Shown piece after piece: positions 26,668-39,548 of a DNA stretch of 64,000 bases (positions are counted from its first letter, which is position 1; every line of letters starts with the position of its first letter). A program made the position numbers and the translations under genes. This stretch comes from Pseudomonas ekonensis. GTDB taxonomy: Bacteria > Pseudomonadota > Gammaproteobacteria > Pseudomonadales > Pseudomonadaceae. The stretch lies in NCBI RefSeq assembly GCF_019145435.1, contig NZ_JAHSTS010000001.1, positions 1,626,001 through 1,690,000 of the forward strand, read 5' to 3'. Under the pieces are notes generated by a model, which saw nothing but the letters and a program-made list of their open reading frames with translations, was not told where the DNA came from and did not search any database.

Positions 26668-27030
26668 ATGCATGCAATCAGCCAGATTCGACTAACATTC
26701 AATCAGGATCGCCCTGATTTACACGACGACGATTCAGCGGGCATTGCTGTTCAGGAAGCAAAGCCTGCATTGCAGGCGCCGCCGATGTACAAGGTGGTTT
26801 TGTTCAATGATGACTACACACCGATGGATTTCGTCGTCGAAGTGCTCGAGGTGTTTTTTAACCTGAATCGCGAGCTGGCGACCAAGGTCATGCTGGCCGT
26901 CCACACAGAAGGACGGGCAGTATGTGGAGTGTTTACCCGCGACATCGCCGAGACAAAGGCCATGCAGGTCAACCAGTACGCCAGGGAAAGCCAGCATCCG
27001 CTACTCTGTGAAATCGAGAAGGACGGTTAA
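26668..27030 (+). CDS. clpS: ATP-dependent Clp protease adaptor ClpS
   Basis: A 120-residue adaptor that binds proteins with Leu, Phe, Tyr or Trp N-termini and hands them to ClpAP. The core starts at [19 protein letters not shown] (residue about 38). The acidic pocket residues in NDDYT and the [13 protein letters not shown] helix that forms the N-degron pocket are visible. The disordered N-terminal arm of about 35 residues is normal. clpA follows 30 bp later. Confidence 0.95.
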   Translation: MHAISQIRLTFNQDRPDLHDDDSAGIAVQEAKPALQAPPMYKVVLFNDDYTPMDFVVEVLEVFFNLNRELATKVMLAVHTEGRAVCGVFTRDIAETKAMQVNQYARESQHPLLCEIEKDG

Positions 27031-27060
27031 TCGCCGACCACTTGGGTATGAGGTGAAGCT

Positions 27061-29331
27061 ATGTTAAACCGCGAGCTCGAAGTCACCCTCAATCTTGCCT
27101 TCAAGGAGGCCCGTTCGAAGCGTCATGAGTTCATGACCGTCGAACACCTGCTGCTGGCCCTATTGGATAACGAGGCTGCCGCCACCGTTTTGCGTGCCTG
27201 CGGCGCAAACCTCGACAAACTCAAGCACGACCTGCAGGAGTTCATCGACTCCACCACGCCGCTGATCCCCGTCCATGACGAGGACCGCGAAACCCAGCCG
27301 ACCCTGGGCTTCCAGCGTGTGCTGCAACGTGCTGTCTTTCATGTTCAGAGCTCGGGCAAACGCGAAGTGACCGGCGCCAACGTGCTGGTCGCGATCTTCA
27401 GTGAGCAAGAGAGTCAGGCGGTGTTCCTGCTGAAGCAGCAGAGCGTCGCACGCATCGATGTCGTCAACTATATCGCCCATGGCATTTCCAAGGTGCCGGG
27501 GCATGGCGAACATTCTGAGGGTGAGCAAGATATGCAGGACGACGAGGGCGGTGAGTCTTCTTCTTCAGGCAATCCTTTGGACGCGTATGCCAGCAACCTC
27601 AACGAACTGGCGCGTCAGGGCCGGATCGACCCGCTGGTCGGCCGCGAGACGGAAGTCGAGCGCGTCGCGCAGATCCTCGCGCGCCGGCGCAAGAACAACC
27701 CGCTGCTGGTGGGCGAGGCGGGCGTGGGCAAGACCGCGATCGCCGAAGGCCTGGCCAAGCGCATCGTCGACGGCCTGGTGCCGGACCTCTTGATCAACAG
27801 CGTCGTCTATTCCCTCGACCTGGGTGCCTTGCTGGCCGGCACCAAGTACCGCGGCGATTTCGAGAAACGCTTCAAGGCGCTGCTCAACGAGCTGAAGAAA
27901 CGTCCGCAGGCGATCCTGTTCATCGACGAGATCCACACCATCATCGGTGCCGGCGCGGCGTCCGGCGGCGTCATGGACGCCTCCAACCTGCTCAAGCCGC
28001 TGCTGTCGTCCGGTGACATCCGCTGCATCGGTTCTACCACGTTCCAGGAATTCCGCGGCATCTTCGAGAAGGACCGGGCCCTGGCGCGGCGTTTCCAGAA
28101 GGTCGATGTCGTCGAGCCGTCGGTGGAAGACACCATCGGCATCCTGCGCGGCCTGAAAGGGCGCTTCGAGCTGCACCACAACATCGAGTACAGCGACGAA
28201 TCCCTGCGCGCCGCCGCCGAACTGGCCTCGCGCTACATCAATGACCGGCATATGCCGGACAAGGCCATCGACGTCATCGACGAGGCGGGCGCCTACCAGC
28301 GCCTGCAGCCGGCGGACAAGCGCGTGAAGCGCATCGACGTGGCCCAGGTCGAGGACATCGTGGCGAAGATCGCGCGGATTCCGCCGAAACACGTCACCAG
28401 TTCCGACAAGGAACTGCTGCGCAACCTCGAACGCGACCTCAAGCTGACGGTGTTCGGTCAGGATGCGGCGATCGATTCCCTGTCGACCGCGATCAAGCTG
28501 TCCCGTGCCGGGCTGAAGTCGCCTGACAAGCCAGTCGGTTCGTTCCTGTTCGCAGGCCCGACCGGCGTCGGCAAGACCGAAGCCGCTCGGCAACTGGCCA
28601 AGGCGCTGGGCATCGAGCTGGTTCGTTTCGACATGTCCGAGTACATGGAGCGCCACACCGTTTCGCGTCTGATCGGTGCGCCTCCGGGGTATGTCGGGTT
28701 CGACCAGGGCGGCCTGCTGACCGAGGCGATCACCAAGCAACCGCATTGCGTGCTGCTGCTCGACGAAATCGAGAAGGCTCACCCTGAAGTCTTCAACCTG
28801 CTGCTGCAGGTGATGGATCACGGGACGCTGACCGACAACAACGGGCGCAAGGCGGATTTCCGCAATGTGATCATCATCATGACCACCAACGCCGGTGCCG
28901 AAACCGCGGCGCGCGCTTCGATCGGTTTCACCCATCAGGACCACTCGTCCGATGCGATGGAAGTGATCAAGAAGAGCTTCACGCCGGAGTTCCGCAACCG
29001 CCTGGACACCATCATCCAGTTCGGTCGCCTCAGCCACGAGGTCATCAAGAGCGTGGTGGACAAGTTCCTCACCGAGCTTCAGGCGCAGCTGGAAGACAAG
29101 CGGGTGCTGCTGGAAGTCACCGACGCAGCCCGAAGCTGGCTTGCGGCCGGCGGCTACGACTCGGCGATGGGTGCCCGTCCGATGGCGCGCCTGATCCAGG
29201 ACAAGATCAAGCGTCCGCTGGCGGAGGAAATCCTGTTTGGCGAACTGGCCGAGCATGGCGGTGTGGTGCACATCGACATCAAGGACGGCGAGCTGACCTT
29301 CGAGTTCGAAACCACGGCGGAAATGGCCTGA
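27061..29331 (+). CDS. clpA: ATP-dependent Clp protease ATP-binding subunit ClpA
   Basis: A 756-residue Hsp100 unfoldase that feeds substrates to ClpP. Domain order is an N-domain (1-about 145), an acidic linker, then AAA+ module 1 with Walker [10 protein letters not shown] near residue 219 and Walker [12 protein letters not shown]+ module 2 has Walker [14 protein letters not shown] near residue 499 and Walker [12 protein letters not shown]. The ClpP-docking IGF-type loop is in GFTHQDH/IGF near residue 620. The gene ends in a strong terminator. Confidence 0.97.
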   Translation: MLNRELEVTLNLAFKEARSKRHEFMTVEHLLLALLDNEAAATVLRACGANLDKLKHDLQEFIDSTTPLIPVHDEDRETQPTLGFQRVLQRAVFHVQSSGKREVTGANVLVAIFSEQESQAVFLLKQQSVARIDVVNYIAHGISKVPGHGEHSEGEQDMQDDEGGESSSSGNPLDAYASNLNELARQGRIDPLVGRETEVERVAQILARRRKNNPLLVGEAGVGKTAIAEGLAKRIVDGLVPDLLINSVVYSLDLGALLAGTKYRGDFEKRFKALLNELKKRPQAILFIDEIHTIIGAGAASGGVMDASNLLKPLLSSGDIRCIGSTTFQEFRGIFEKDRALARRFQKVDVVEPSVEDTIGILRGLKGRFELHHNIEYSDESLRAAAELASRYINDRHMPDKAIDVIDEAGAYQRLQPADKRVKRIDVAQVEDIVAKIARIPPKHVTSSDKELLRNLERDLKLTVFGQDAAIDSLSTAIKLSRAGLKSPDKPVGSFLFAGPTGVGKTEAARQLAKALGIELVRFDMSEYMERHTVSRLIGAPPGYVGFDQGGLLTEAITKQPHCVLLLDEIEKAHPEVFNLLLQVMDHGTLTDNNGRKADFRNVIIIMTTNAGAETAARASIGFTHQDHSSDAMEVIKKSFTPEFRNRLDTIIQFGRLSHEVIKSVVDKFLTELQAQLEDKRVLLEVTDAARSWLAAGGYDSAMGARPMARLIQDKIKRPLAEEILFGELAEHGGVVHIDIKDGELTFEFETTAEMA

Positions 29332-29351
29332 GGCCAAAGCCGCAACACAGC

Positions 29352-29377
29352 AAAAAGGCGCCACAAGGCGCCTTTTT
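29352..29377 (+). terminator. Terminator of clpA
   Basis: AAAAAGGCGCC and GGCGCCTTTTT form an 11-bp stem with a 4-nt loop and a T tract, 20 bp past the clpA stop. Confidence 0.9.
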
Positions 29378-29433
29378 GCTGTCCGGGCATTCCTGGCCAT
29401 TTCTGTGCCGTGCCGGTCGGCATCATGGCCGTC

Positions 29434-29522
29434 ATCGCGGGCAAGCCCGCTCCCACAGGGTTTGAGGTGTGCGCGACAGGGGTGAGCACCCCGGTCGTTG
29501 CGGGGCGGGCTTGCCCGCGATG
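29434..29522. repeat. Inverted pair of REP sequences
   Basis: TCGCGGGCAAGCCCGC near 29435 is mirrored by GCGGGCTTGCCCGCGA near 29505, with about 50 bp between. This is the REP doublet (REPIN) arrangement found in fluorescent pseudomonads. Confidence 0.8.
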
Positions 29523-29577
29523 GCGGTGGTTCAGCCAATCCTGTTTCCGGGCGAGGTCAAATCGCGTGCAAACAAAA

Positions 29578-29598
29578 ACGCCCGGCAGGGCCGGGCGT
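29578..29598 (-). terminator. Terminator of infA
   Basis: ACGCCCGGC and GCCGGGCGT with a 3-nt loop, followed on the minus strand by TTTTGTTTG, 15 bp past the infA stop. Confidence 0.85.
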
Positions 29599-29613
29599 CT
29601 TGTATTGACTTGC

Positions 29614-29832
29614 TTAGCGAGCGCGGTAAGTGATGCGCCCTTTGCTCAAGTCATAGGGCGTCAGCTCGACGCGCACTTTGTCACCGGTAAGAATACGAAT
29701 GTAGTTCTTGCGCATCTTGCCGGAGATATGCGCGGTAACGACGTGCCCATTTTCCAATTCCACGCGAAACATGGTGTTTGGCAGGGTGTCGACGACAGTG
29801 CCTTCCATTTCGAAGCTGTCTTCTTTCGACAT
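29614..29832 (-). CDS. infA: Translation initiation factor IF-1
   Basis: A 72-residue OB-fold (S1-like) protein, [19 protein letters not shown], that binds the ribosomal A site during initiation. The full family length is present, ending KGRITYRAR. The ATG at 29830-29832 is certain from homology; in-frame upstream extensions do not fit. It is transcribed against clpA. Its association with the clpA-aat cluster is common in pseudomonads. Confidence 0.98.
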
Positions 29833-29945
29833 GCAGTAAAGCCCTCGGTGTCCAGTGAATGGCCCGGTGCAACTGCGCCAGGCAAAAGCGGCGTGCATTG
29901 TGCCCGAAAAGTGGTGTTTACGCCAAGGGGTTTAAGGGTTTGCGT

Positions 29946-30653
29946 TCAGTTGAGGATGACCCAGCGCTGGTTGATCAACAGTTCGATGGGCCGGTACTGG
30001 GTCTTGTAGTTCATCTTTTTGCAGTTTTTGATCCAGTAGCCCAGGTACACGGCGTCCAGCCCGAGCCGGCGGGTTTCGGCGATCTGCCAGAGGATGGCGT
30101 AGCGCCCCAGGCTGCGGCGCTCTTCGTCCGGCTCATAAAAGGTGTAGACCGCCGACAGGCCGTTGGGCAGCAGGTCGGTGACGGCCACGGCCAGCAACCG
30201 TCCGTCGAGCCGGAACTCGTAGAAGCGCGAGAAGGGCAGGTCGCGCACCAGAAAAGTGGCGAACTGGTCACGGCTGGGCGGGTACATGTCGCCGTCGGCG
30301 TGCCGTTGCTCGATGTAGCGTTGGTACAGGTCGAAATACTCTTCGCTGAAGCCCGGTTTCACCGGTCGCACCTGCAGGTCGGCATTGCGCTTGAAAATGC
30401 GCTTCTGCTGGCGGTTGGGGCTGAACTGCAGCGCCGGGATGCGCGCCGGCACGCAGGCATTGCAGTTCTGGCAGTGCGGGCGGTACAGATGGTCGCCGCT
30501 GCGACGAAAACCCATTTCCGACAGGTCTGCGTAGACATGCACATCCATGGGCTGACTGGGGTCGAGAAACAGGGTCGTGGCCTGCTCCTGCGGCAGGTAG
30601 CTGCAGGAGTGAGGCTGAGTGGCATAGAACTTCAAACGCGCCAACTCGGTCAT
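29946..30653 (-). CDS. bpt: Aspartate/glutamate leucyltransferase (Bpt)
   Basis: A 235-residue aminoacyl-tRNA protein transferase of the ATE-like type. It adds leucine to N-terminal Asp or Glu, creating N-degrons for ClpS. It starts [21 protein letters not shown] at the ATG 30651-30653. Conserved cysteines are in HSCSYL and in [15 protein letters not shown] (residues about 65-80). It ends [16 protein letters not shown]. It is 57 bp from aat and in the same direction, so a two-gene transcription unit is likely. Confidence 0.95.
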   Translation of the reverse strand: MTELARLKFYATQPHSCSYLPQEQATTLFLDPSQPMDVHVYADLSEMGFRRSGDHLYRPHCQNCNACVPARIPALQFSPNRQQKRIFKRNADLQVRPVKPGFSEEYFDLYQRYIEQRHADGDMYPPSRDQFATFLVRDLPFSRFYEFRLDGRLLAVAVTDLLPNGLSAVYTFYEPDEERRSLGRYAILWQIAETRRLGLDAVYLGYWIKNCKKMNYKTQYRPIELLINQRWVILN

Positions 30654-30710
30654 GATCAACCCTCGGGATAAGCTTGTGAATTAAGTGTAAGCCAGGTGCG
30701 CAAAAGTCGC

Positions 30711-31391
30711 TCAGCAAACCCAAGTGGCCTGGTTGGGCCGGTCCAGGTGCCGCGCCAGGTAGTCGGCGAAGGTGCAGCGCGAGATCGCCCGGGCGCCGAG
30801 GCTGTGCAAATGGTCGGTGGGCATCTGGCAGTCGATCAGGACGAATCCCGCGTCCTTCAGGTGCTGCACCAGCGTGGTAAAGCCGTACTTGGAGGCGTTG
30901 TCGGCGCGGCTGAACATCGATTCGCCGAAAAACAGTTGGCCCATGGCCAGGCCGTACAGGCCGCCGACCAGTTCGCCCCCGTCCCAGACTTCCACCGAAT
31001 GGGCAAAGCCGCGCCGGTGCAGTTCGATGTAGGCGTCCTGCATTGCCTGGGTGATCCAGGTGCCGTCGGCGTAGTCCCTCGGCGCGGCGCAGGCGCTGAT
31101 CACGGCTTTGAAATCCTGGTCGAACGTCACCCGGTAGCGCTGTTTGCGCATCAGTTTGGCCAGGCTGCGGGAGACGTGCAGTTCGTCGGGAAACAGGACC
31201 GTGCGCGGATCCGGCGACCACCAGAGGATCGGCTGGCCTTCGGAGAACCACGGAAAGCAGCCGTGGCGGTAGGCCTGGATGAGCCTGTCGGCGGACAGGT
31301 CGCCGCCGGCCGCCAGCAGTCCGTTGGGATCGCGCATGGCCTTTTCCAGGGGCGGAAATGTCAGGGTGTTGCGTTGTAACCAGGTCAGCAT
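30711..31391 (-). CDS. aat: Leucyl/phenylalanyl-tRNA-protein transferase
   Basis: A 226-residue enzyme that adds Leu or Phe to N-terminal Arg or Lys, marking proteins for ClpS-ClpAP. It starts [19 protein letters not shown]. Family motifs [20 protein letters not shown] and [21 protein letters not shown] are visible, as is the FGESMFSR block. It is upstream of bpt. The 495-bp region beyond it, before ftsK, lacks the trxB gene that I would expect there from P. aeruginosa. Confidence 0.96.
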   Translation of the reverse strand: MLTWLQRNTLTFPPLEKAMRDPNGLLAAGGDLSADRLIQAYRHGCFPWFSEGQPILWWSPDPRTVLFPDELHVSRSLAKLMRKQRYRVTFDQDFKAVISACAAPRDYADGTWITQAMQDAYIELHRRGFAHSVEVWDGGELVGGLYGLAMGQLFFGESMFSRADNASKYGFTTLVQHLKDAGFVLIDCQMPTDHLHSLGARAISRCTFADYLARHLDRPNQATWVC

Positions 31392-31886
31392 GGCATTCGG
31401 GCTTGCGGAAGAGGGGAGGGCGGTGGCTGCGCTAGAGTGTGCCGTTAAATGACGGGAATGTCCTCCCGATCCTGCGCGGCTGCAACTTGGCCGGGCAGGC
31501 GCGGTCGTAATCGGGCATCGCGCAGACGGGTGGCGCGGCGGGCGTCGGGCATTGTGCGGCGATCTGCGTCGGGCGCTTCGTGACGTTCATCAAATACGCC
31601 TCATAAGCCTTTGTCACAAAAGGCAATGCATGCTCAAATTGAGCCGCAGGATCCGTGCGCTTGGCTATGCTTGTTGCACAGGCGCGGGCATGGCAACGCG
31701 CTTGCAAACCCGTACAATGCCGGGCTGTTGCAGAATATTCTCCGTGTGCCGAGTTTATTAAGGCACCGATGCAGTGTTAAAACGGGTTCCGGTTGTGCCC
31801 GTCAATTTTTTGCCTGCCTGGGATCGGGCAGTTATTGATCGTCATTCAATAGATGGACGCGCCGCGGGCGCAGGAAAAGAAGCGTT
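31392..31886. other. Intergenic region between aat and ftsK
   Basis: About 495 bp with no convincing gene. Short frames on both strands lack conserved features and good ribosome sites. The last part, with an AT-richer stretch near 31740-31850, probably holds the ftsK promoter. In P. aeruginosa I recall trxB1 lying here; no remnant of a thioredoxin reductase (for instance GAGPAG or CATC coding) is recognisable. Confidence 0.5.
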
Positions 31887-34298
31887 TTGAAGAAATCCAC
31901 GGAAGCACCAAAAGCAGTCGTTCCGCTCTGGCGTCAGCAGTTGCACTACCGGCTCAAGGAAGGTGCGCTGATCGCCATCGGTGCCTTGTGCCTGTTCCTG
32001 ATGATGGCCTTGCTGACCTACGGCAAGGACGATCCGGGCTGGAGCCACAACAGCAAGATTGACGACGTGCAGAACTTCGGCGGTCCCGCCGGTTCCTACA
32101 GCGCCGACATCCTGTTCATGGTGCTGGGTTACTTCGCGTACATCTTCCCGCTGCTGCTGGCGATAAAGGCCTACCAGATCTTCCGTCAGCGCCACGAGCC
32201 CTGGCAGTGGAGCGGCTGGCTGTTCTCCTGGCGCCTGATCGGCCTGGTGTTCCTGGTGCTGTCGGGCGCCGCGCTGGCCCATATCCATTTCCATGCCGCA
32301 GCCTCCAGCCTGCCGGCCGGCGCCGGCGGGGCGCTGGGCGAAAGCCTCGGCGACCTGGCCAGGAACGCCCTGAACATCCAGGGCAGCACCTTGCTGTTCA
32401 TCGCCTTGTTCCTGTTCGGCCTGACGGTGTTCACCGACCTGTCCTGGTTCAAGGTGATGGACGTCACCGGCAAGATCACCCTCGACCTGTTCGAGCTGTT
32501 CCAGGGCGCGCTCAACCGTTGGTGGGCGGCGCGCACCGAGCGCCGGCAACTGGTGGCCCAACTGCGCGAAGTCGATGACCGTGTGGACGAGGTCGTCGCC
32601 CCGGCGGTGCCGGACAAGCGCGAGCAGGCCAAGGTCAAGGAACGCCTGATCGAACGCGAACAGGCCCTGAGCAAACACATGTCCGAGCGGGAGAAACAGG
32701 TTCCGCCGGTCATCATGCCGGCCCCGGTCAAGGCGTCGGAGCCGAGCAAGCGCGTACAGAAGGAAAAGCAGGTGCCGCTGTTCGTCGACAGCGCCGTGGA
32801 AGGCACCTTGCCGCCGATCTCGATCCTCGATGTGGCGGAAAAGAAACAGCTCAACCATTCCCCGGAGTCCCTGGCGGCGATCGGTCACCTGCTGGAGATC
32901 AAGCTCAAGGAATTCGGCGTCGAGGTCACGGTGGACTCGATCCATCCGGGCCCGGTCATCACCCGCTACGAAATCCAGCCGGCCGCCGGCGTGAAGGTCA
33001 GCCGCATCGCCAACCTGGCCAAGGACCTGGCGCGTTCCCTGGCCGTGACCAGCGTGCGGGTGGTCGAGGTGATTCCGGGCAAGACCACCGTCGGCATCGA
33101 GATCCCCAACGAAGACCGGCAGATCGTGCGGTTCTCCGAGGTGCTGTCGACGCCCGAGTACGACAACTTCAAGTCGCCGGTCACCCTGGCCCTCGGTCAC
33201 GACATCGGCGGCAAGCCGGTCATCACCGACCTCGCCAAGATGCCGCACCTGCTGGTGGCCGGTACGACCGGTTCCGGTAAGTCGGTGGGCGTGAACGCGA
33301 TGATCCTGTCGATCCTGTTCAAGTCGGGTCCCGAAGACGCCAAGCTGATCATGATCGACCCGAAGATGCTCGAACTGTCGATCTACGAAGGCATTCCGCA
33401 CCTGCTGTGCCCGGTGGTCACCGACATGAAGGACGCGGCCAACGCCCTGCGCTGGAGCGTCGCCGAGATGGAGCGGCGCTACAAGCTGATGGCGAAGATG
33501 GGCGTGCGCAACCTGGCCGGCTTCAACGCCAAGGTCAAGGAGGCCCAGGACGCCGGCGAGCCGTTGAGCGATCCTTTGTACAAGCGCGAAAGCATCCACG
33601 ACGAGGCGCCATTGCTGCAGAAGCTGCCGACCATCGTCGTGGTGGTGGACGAATTCGCCGACATGATGATGATCGTCGGCAAGAAGGTGGAAGAGTTGAT
33701 CGCCCGGATCGCCCAGAAGGCGCGGGCCGCCGGCATTCACCTGATCCTCGCGACCCAGCGGCCGTCGGTGGACGTGATCACCGGCCTGATCAAGGCCAAC
33801 ATCCCGACGCGGATGGCGTTCCAGGTGTCGAGCAAGATCGACTCGCGCACCATCATCGACCAGGGCGGCGCCGAACAACTGCTCGGCCACGGTGACATGC
33901 TCTACATGCCGCCGGGCACCAGCCTGCCGATCCGGGTGCACGGCGCGTTCGTCTCCGACGACGAAGTGCACCGGGTGGTGGAAGCGTGGAAACTGCGCGG
34001 CGCGCCGGAATACAACGACGATATCCTCAACGGTGTCGAAGAGGCGGGCAGCGGTTTCGAAGGCAGCAGCGGCGGTGGCGAAGGCGACGATCCGGAAGCC
34101 GACGCGCTGTACGACGAAGCCGTGCAGTTCGTGCTCGAAAGCCGCCGGGCCTCGATCTCCGCGGTGCAGCGCAAGCTGAAGATCGGCTACAACCGCGCCG
34201 CCCGGATGATCGAAGCCATGGAAATGGCCGGGGTCGTCACGGCGATGAACACCAACGGTTCGCGCGAGGTGCTGGCCCCGGGGCCGGTGCGCGACTGA
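31887..34298 (+). CDS. ftsK: DNA translocase FtsK
   Basis: An 803-residue septal DNA pump that drives dif recombination by XerCD and links segregation with division. The N-terminal 200 residues hold four or five membrane helices. The linker is short. The RecA-like motor has Walker [10 protein letters not shown] at 459-467 and Walker [12 protein letters not shown]. The C-terminal 65 residues are the winged-helix gamma domain that reads KOPS. The start is a TTG (KKSTEAPK follows) with AGGA 9-14 bp upstream. No in-frame ATG gives a better fit. Confidence 0.95.
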   Translation: MKKSTEAPKAVVPLWRQQLHYRLKEGALIAIGALCLFLMMALLTYGKDDPGWSHNSKIDDVQNFGGPAGSYSADILFMVLGYFAYIFPLLLAIKAYQIFRQRHEPWQWSGWLFSWRLIGLVFLVLSGAALAHIHFHAAASSLPAGAGGALGESLGDLARNALNIQGSTLLFIALFLFGLTVFTDLSWFKVMDVTGKITLDLFELFQGALNRWWAARTERRQLVAQLREVDDRVDEVVAPAVPDKREQAKVKERLIEREQALSKHMSEREKQVPPVIMPAPVKASEPSKRVQKEKQVPLFVDSAVEGTLPPISILDVAEKKQLNHSPESLAAIGHLLEIKLKEFGVEVTVDSIHPGPVITRYEIQPAAGVKVSRIANLAKDLARSLAVTSVRVVEVIPGKTTVGIEIPNEDRQIVRFSEVLSTPEYDNFKSPVTLALGHDIGGKPVITDLAKMPHLLVAGTTGSGKSVGVNAMILSILFKSGPEDAKLIMIDPKMLELSIYEGIPHLLCPVVTDMKDAANALRWSVAEMERRYKLMAKMGVRNLAGFNAKVKEAQDAGEPLSDPLYKRESIHDEAPLLQKLPTIVVVVDEFADMMMIVGKKVEELIARIAQKARAAGIHLILATQRPSVDVITGLIKANIPTRMAFQVSSKIDSRTIIDQGGAEQLLGHGDMLYMPPGTSLPIRVHGAFVSDDEVHRVVEAWKLRGAPEYNDDILNGVEEAGSGFEGSSGGGEGDDPEADALYDEAVQFVLESRRASISAVQRKLKIGYNRAARMIEAMEMAGVVTAMNTNGSREVLAPGPVRD

Positions 34299-34323
34299 GT
34301 CAACCCCCCGGATTCAACAGCCG

Positions 34324-34347
34324 GGACGGCGCAATGAGGCGCCGTCC
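34324..34347. other. Hairpin between ftsK and lolA
   Basis: GGACGGCGC and GCGCCGTCC form a perfect 9-bp stem with a 6-nt loop, 26 bp past the ftsK stop. No T tract follows. It may attenuate read-through into lolA. Confidence 0.55.
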
Positions 34348-34377
34348 GCTCTCCCACGAGTATTCAAGAGGACTCCC

Positions 34378-34998
34378 ATGCGTCTGATCCGCATGCTGCT
34401 GCCGGTACTGGCCCTGACCACGCTTTCGGCCCACGCCGACGAAAAGGACGTGGCGCGCCTGACCCAACTGCTGGAAACATCCAAGACCCTCACCGCACGC
34501 TTTTCCCAGCTGACCCTCGACGGCAGCGGCACCCAATTGCAGGAAACCGCCGGAGAGATGTCGCTGCAGCGCCCGGGCCTGTTCTACTGGCACACCGATG
34601 CGCCGGCCGAGCAGACCATGGTCTCCGACGGCAAGAAGGTCACCCTGTGGGACCCGGACCTTGAGCAGGCGACGATCAAGAAACTGGACGAGCGCCTGAC
34701 CCAGACCCCGGCCCTGCTGCTGTCGGGCGACGTGTCGAAGATCAGCCAGAGCTTCGACATCACCGCCAAGGAAGCCGGCGGCGTGATCGACTTCACCCTC
34801 AAGCCGAAGACCAAGGACACCCTGTTCGACAGCCTGCGCCTGTCGTTCCGCAATGGCCTGGTCAATGACATGCAGCTGATCGACAGCGTCGGCCAGCGCA
34901 CCAACATCCTGTTCACCGGGGTGAAGGCCAACGAAGCGATTCCGGCGTCCAGGTTCAAGTTCGACATCCCCAAGGGTGCCGACGTGATCCAGGAATAA
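34378..34998 (+). CDS. lolA: Outer-membrane lipoprotein carrier protein LolA
   Basis: A 206-residue periplasmic chaperone that takes lipoproteins from LolCDE to LolB. The signal peptide is residues 1-21 (cut after SAHA). The mature part forms the open beta-barrel, with [24 protein letters not shown] and [14 protein letters not shown] visible. It ends [12 protein letters not shown], as usual. It lies 79 bp after ftsK and 61 bp before rarA, a conserved order. Confidence 0.96.
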   Translation: MRLIRMLLPVLALTTLSAHADEKDVARLTQLLETSKTLTARFSQLTLDGSGTQLQETAGEMSLQRPGLFYWHTDAPAEQTMVSDGKKVTLWDPDLEQATIKKLDERLTQTPALLLSGDVSKISQSFDITAKEAGGVIDFTLKPKTKDTLFDSLRLSFRNGLVNDMQLIDSVGQRTNILFTGVKANEAIPASRFKFDIPKGADVIQE

Positions 34999-35059
34999 CC
35001 CCTGACTTCTGTGGGCGAGAGCCCGCAGGATCAACGCCTAGAGGTTTCAACGGTACGTG

Positions 35060-36385
35060 ATGGATCTGTTTCGCAGAGAGCCCCTGGCCCAGCCTTTGGC
35101 GGCCCGGTTGCGCGCCACCAACCTGGACGAATACGTCGGCCAGGAGCACGTGCTCGCCCGCGGCAAGCCGCTGCGCGAGGCGCTGGAGCAGGGCGCGCTG
35201 CATTCGATGATCTTCTGGGGCCCGCCGGGCGTGGGCAAGACCACCCTGGCGCGGCTGCTGGCGGAAGTCTCGGATGCGCACTTCGAAACGGTTTCGGCGG
35301 TGCTGGCCGGGGTCAAGGAGATCCGTCAGGCGGTGGAGATCGCCAAGCAGCAGGCCGCGCAGTACGGCCGGCGCACGATCCTGTTCGTCGACGAGGTGCA
35401 CCGCTTCAACAAGTCCCAGCAGGACGCGTTCCTGCCGTACGTCGAGGACGGGACGCTGATCTTCATCGGCGCCACCACCGAAAACCCGTCATTTGAACTG
35501 AACAACGCGCTGCTGTCGCGGGCCCGTGTGTATGTGCTCAAGAGCCTGGACGAAGCCGCGCTGCGCAAGCTGGTGCACCGGGCGCTGACCGAGGAGCGGG
35601 GCCTGGGCAAACGCCACCTGACCCTCAGCGACGAAGGCTTCCAGATGCTGCTGTCGGCCGCCGACGGCGACGGCCGGCGCCTGCTCAACCTGCTGGAGAA
35701 CGCCTCGGACCTGGCCGACGACGACAGCGAGATCGGCACCGACCTGCTGCAGAGCCTGCTCGGCGACACCCGCCGGCGTTTCGACAAGGGCGGCGAAGCG
35801 TTCTACGACCAGATCTCCGCGCTGCACAAATCGGTGCGCGGCTCCAACCCGGACGGCGCGCTGTACTGGTTCGCACGGATGATCGACGGCGGCTGCGATC
35901 CGCTGTACCTGGCCCGGCGCGTGGTGCGCATGGCCAGCGAAGACATCGGCAACGCCGACCCCCGCGCCCTGAGCCTGTGCCTGGCGGCGTGGGACGTGCA
36001 GGAGCGCCTCGGCAGCCCCGAAGGCGAGCTGGCGGTGGCCCAGGCCATCACCTACCTGGCCTGCGCGCCGAAAAGCAACGCGGTGTACATGGGCTTCAAG
36101 GCCGCGATGCGCGCCGCCGCCGAGCACGGTTCGCTGGAAGTGCCGCTGCACCTGCGCAACGCCCCGACCAAGCTGATGAAGCAGTTGGGCTACGGCGACG
36201 AATACCGCTATGCCCACGACGAGCCGGACGCCTATGCCGCCGGCGAAGACTATTTCCCCGAAGCGCTCGAGCCGATTCCGTTGTACCAGCCGGTGCCCCG
36301 TGGCCTGGAGCTGAAGATCGGCGAAAAGCTCAAGCACCTTGCCCAACTCGACCGGCTGAGCCCCCGCCAGCGGAGAAAACCGTGA
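35060..36385 (+). CDS. rarA: Replication-associated recombination protein A (AAA+ ATPase)
   Basis: A 441-residue clamp-loader-like ATPase (MgsA/WRNIP1 family) acting at stalled replication forks. Walker [10 protein letters not shown] begins at residue 54, Walker B is [16 protein letters not shown] and the sensor motif [11 protein letters not shown] follows. The C-terminal part has the tetramerisation region with [13 protein letters not shown] one codon upstream (35057) is also possible; I chose the ATG. The stop codon overlaps the start of crcB by 4 bp. Confidence 0.95.
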   Translation: MDLFRREPLAQPLAARLRATNLDEYVGQEHVLARGKPLREALEQGALHSMIFWGPPGVGKTTLARLLAEVSDAHFETVSAVLAGVKEIRQAVEIAKQQAAQYGRRTILFVDEVHRFNKSQQDAFLPYVEDGTLIFIGATTENPSFELNNALLSRARVYVLKSLDEAALRKLVHRALTEERGLGKRHLTLSDEGFQMLLSAADGDGRRLLNLLENASDLADDDSEIGTDLLQSLLGDTRRRFDKGGEAFYDQISALHKSVRGSNPDGALYWFARMIDGGCDPLYLARRVVRMASEDIGNADPRALSLCLAAWDVQERLGSPEGELAVAQAITYLACAPKSNAVYMGFKAAMRAAAEHGSLEVPLHLRNAPTKLMKQLGYGDEYRYAHDEPDAYAAGEDYFPEALEPIPLYQPVPRGLELKIGEKLKHLAQLDRLSPRQRRKP

Positions 36386-36756
36386 TTCCAGCGATCGTTG
36401 CAGTCTCCATCGGCGGCGTCGCCGGCACGCTGCTGCGCTTTGCCGCCGGCAATTGGGTCAACGCCAACTGGCCGCGGCACTTCTATACCGCGACGCTGGC
36501 CGTTAATATCGTGGGCTGTCTTTTGATCGGCGTGCTGTACGGCCTGTTTTTGATACGCCCGGAGGTGCCTTTCGAGGTGCGTGCCGGGTTGATCGTCGGC
36601 TTCCTCGGAGGGCTGACGACCTTTTCATCCTTTTCACTGGATACGGTGCGCCTGCTGGAAAGCGGGCAAGTGCCGCTGGCCCTGGGCTATGCGGCGCTCA
36701 GCGTATTCGGCGGGCTGCTCGCCACCTGGGCCGGCCTGTCCCTGACCAAACTTTGA
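36382..36756 (+). CDS. crcB: Fluoride channel CrcB/Fluc
   Basis: A 124-residue membrane protein with four helices that, as a dimer, exports fluoride. Motifs are [10 protein letters not shown] near the N-terminus, the Asn of VNIVGC and the [13 protein letters not shown] break with the Phe box. The start is GTG at 36382, overlapping the rarA stop by 4 bp, so translation is coupled. No fluoride riboswitch is visible, which fits its place inside an operon. serS starts 15 bp later. Confidence 0.9.
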   Translation: MIPAIVAVSIGGVAGTLLRFAAGNWVNANWPRHFYTATLAVNIVGCLLIGVLYGLFLIRPEVPFEVRAGLIVGFLGGLTTFSSFSLDTVRLLESGQVPLALGYAALSVFGGLLATWAGLSLTKL

Positions 36757-38052
<1,296 letters not shown>

Positions 38053-38053
38053 C

Positions 38054-39448
38054 ATGGACTATCTGCCGCTGTTTCACAACCTGCGCGGCAGTCGTGTGTT
38101 GGTCGTCGGCGGGGGGGAGATTGCCTTGCGCAAATCCCGCCTGCTGGCCGACGCCGGTGCGCTGCTGCGGGTGGTCGCACCTGAAATCGAAGCACAACTG
38201 CGTGACCTGGTGACCGCCAGCGGCGGTGAGTGCCTGTTGCGCGGCTACCTCGAGGCAGACCTGGACGGCTGCAGGCTGATCATCGCCGCCACCGACGACG
38301 AAGCGCTGAACGCGCAGGTCTCCGCCGATGCCCATCGGCGTTGCGTGCCGGTCAACGTGGTGGACGCGCCGGCCCTGTGCAGCGTGATCTTCCCGGCCAT
38401 CGTCGACCGTTCGCCGCTGATCATCGCGGTGTCCAGCGGCGGCGACGCGCCGGTGCTGGCCCGTTTGATCCGCGCCAAGATCGAAACCTGGATCCCCGCC
38501 ACCTACGGTCACCTGGCCGGTCTCGCCGCGCGTTTCCGGCATCAGGTCAAAAGCCTGTTTCCGGATGTGCAGCAGCGTCGCGCCTTCTGGGAAGACGTGT
38601 TCCAGGGGCCGATCGCCGACCGGCAACTGGCCGGGCAGGGCGCCGAGGCCGAACGTCTGTTGCAGGCCAAGATCGATGGCCAGGCACCGGTGGCCACCGG
38701 CGAGGTGTATCTGGTGGGCGCAGGCCCCGGCGATCCGGACCTGCTGACCTTCCGCGCCTTGCGCTTGATGCAGCAGGCCGACGTGGTGCTGTACGACCGT
38801 CTGGTGGCGCCGGCGATTCTTGAGCTGTGCCGCCGGGACGCCGAGCGGGTCTACGTCGGCAAGCGCCGCGCCGACCACGCGGTGCCCCAGGATCAGATCA
38901 ACCGCCAGCTGGTGGATCTGGCCAAGGCCGGCAAGCGGGTGGTGCGGTTGAAGGGCGGCGATCCGTTCATCTTCGGCCGCGGCGGTGAAGAGATCGAAGA
39001 ACTGGCGGCCCACGGCATCCCGTTCCAGGTCGTGCCGGGCATCACCGCCGCCAGCGGTTGCGCGGCTTATGCCGGGATCCCGCTGACCCACCGCGACTAC
39101 GCGCAGTCGGTGCGTTTCGTCACCGGGCACCTGAAGGACGGTTCCACCGATCTGCCTTGGGCCGACCTGGTCGCGCCGGCGCAGACGCTGGTGTTCTACA
39201 TGGGCCTGGTGGGGCTGCCGGTCATCTGCGGGCAGTTGATCAAGCACGGGCGCGGCGTGGACACCCCGGCGGCGTTGATCCAGCAGGGCACCACGGTCAA
39301 TCAGCGGGTGTTCACCGGCACCCTGGCCGACCTGCCCGGGTTGGTGGCGGAGCACGAAGTGCATGCGCCGACCCTGGTGATCGTCGGCGAAGTGGTGCAA
39401 CTGCGCGAGAAACTGGCGTGGTTCGAAGGGGCTCAGGGGCAGGTCTGA
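38054..39448 (+). CDS. cysG: Siroheme synthase (bifunctional/trifunctional)
   Basis: A 464-residue fusion enzyme making siroheme from uroporphyrinogen III for sulfite and nitrite reductases. Residues 1-113 form the NAD-dependent precorrin-2 dehydrogenase/ferrochelatase domain with the nucleotide motif [12 protein letters not shown]. Residues about 217-460 are the SAM-dependent methyltransferase, with [33 protein letters not shown] and [21 protein letters not shown]. The ATG at 38054 is 2 bp after the serS stop. Confidence 0.97.
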   Translation: MDYLPLFHNLRGSRVLVVGGGEIALRKSRLLADAGALLRVVAPEIEAQLRDLVTASGGECLLRGYLEADLDGCRLIIAATDDEALNAQVSADAHRRCVPVNVVDAPALCSVIFPAIVDRSPLIIAVSSGGDAPVLARLIRAKIETWIPATYGHLAGLAARFRHQVKSLFPDVQQRRAFWEDVFQGPIADRQLAGQGAEAERLLQAKIDGQAPVATGEVYLVGAGPGDPDLLTFRALRLMQQADVVLYDRLVAPAILELCRRDAERVYVGKRRADHAVPQDQINRQLVDLAKAGKRVVRLKGGDPFIFGRGGEEIEELAAHGIPFQVVPGITAASGCAAYAGIPLTHRDYAQSVRFVTGHLKDGSTDLPWADLVAPAQTLVFYMGLVGLPVICGQLIKHGRGVDTPAALIQQGTTVNQRVFTGTLADLPGLVAEHEVHAPTLVIVGEVVQLREKLAWFEGAQGQV

Positions 39449-39466
39449 CGGACCGCGCCGCGCCCG

Positions 39467-39541
39467 TCGCCAGCAGGCTGGCTCCTACAGGGGATTTGTG
39501 TCGTTCACGAATCCAATGCGGGAGCCGGCCTGCTGGCGATC
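39467..39541. repeat. Inverted pair of REP-type sequences
   Basis: TCGCCAGCAGGCTGGCTCC near 39467 is mirrored by GGAGCCGGCCTGCTGGCGA near 39520. It lies between the convergent genes cysG and the glutathionyl-hydroquinone reductase gene. Confidence 0.8.
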
Positions 39542-39548
39542 GGGGCCC

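Noticed and set aside
31432..31707. A 91-residue minus-strand frame between aat and ftsK
   Set aside because: No conserved features and no ribosome site that I can see; kept only as part of the gap note.
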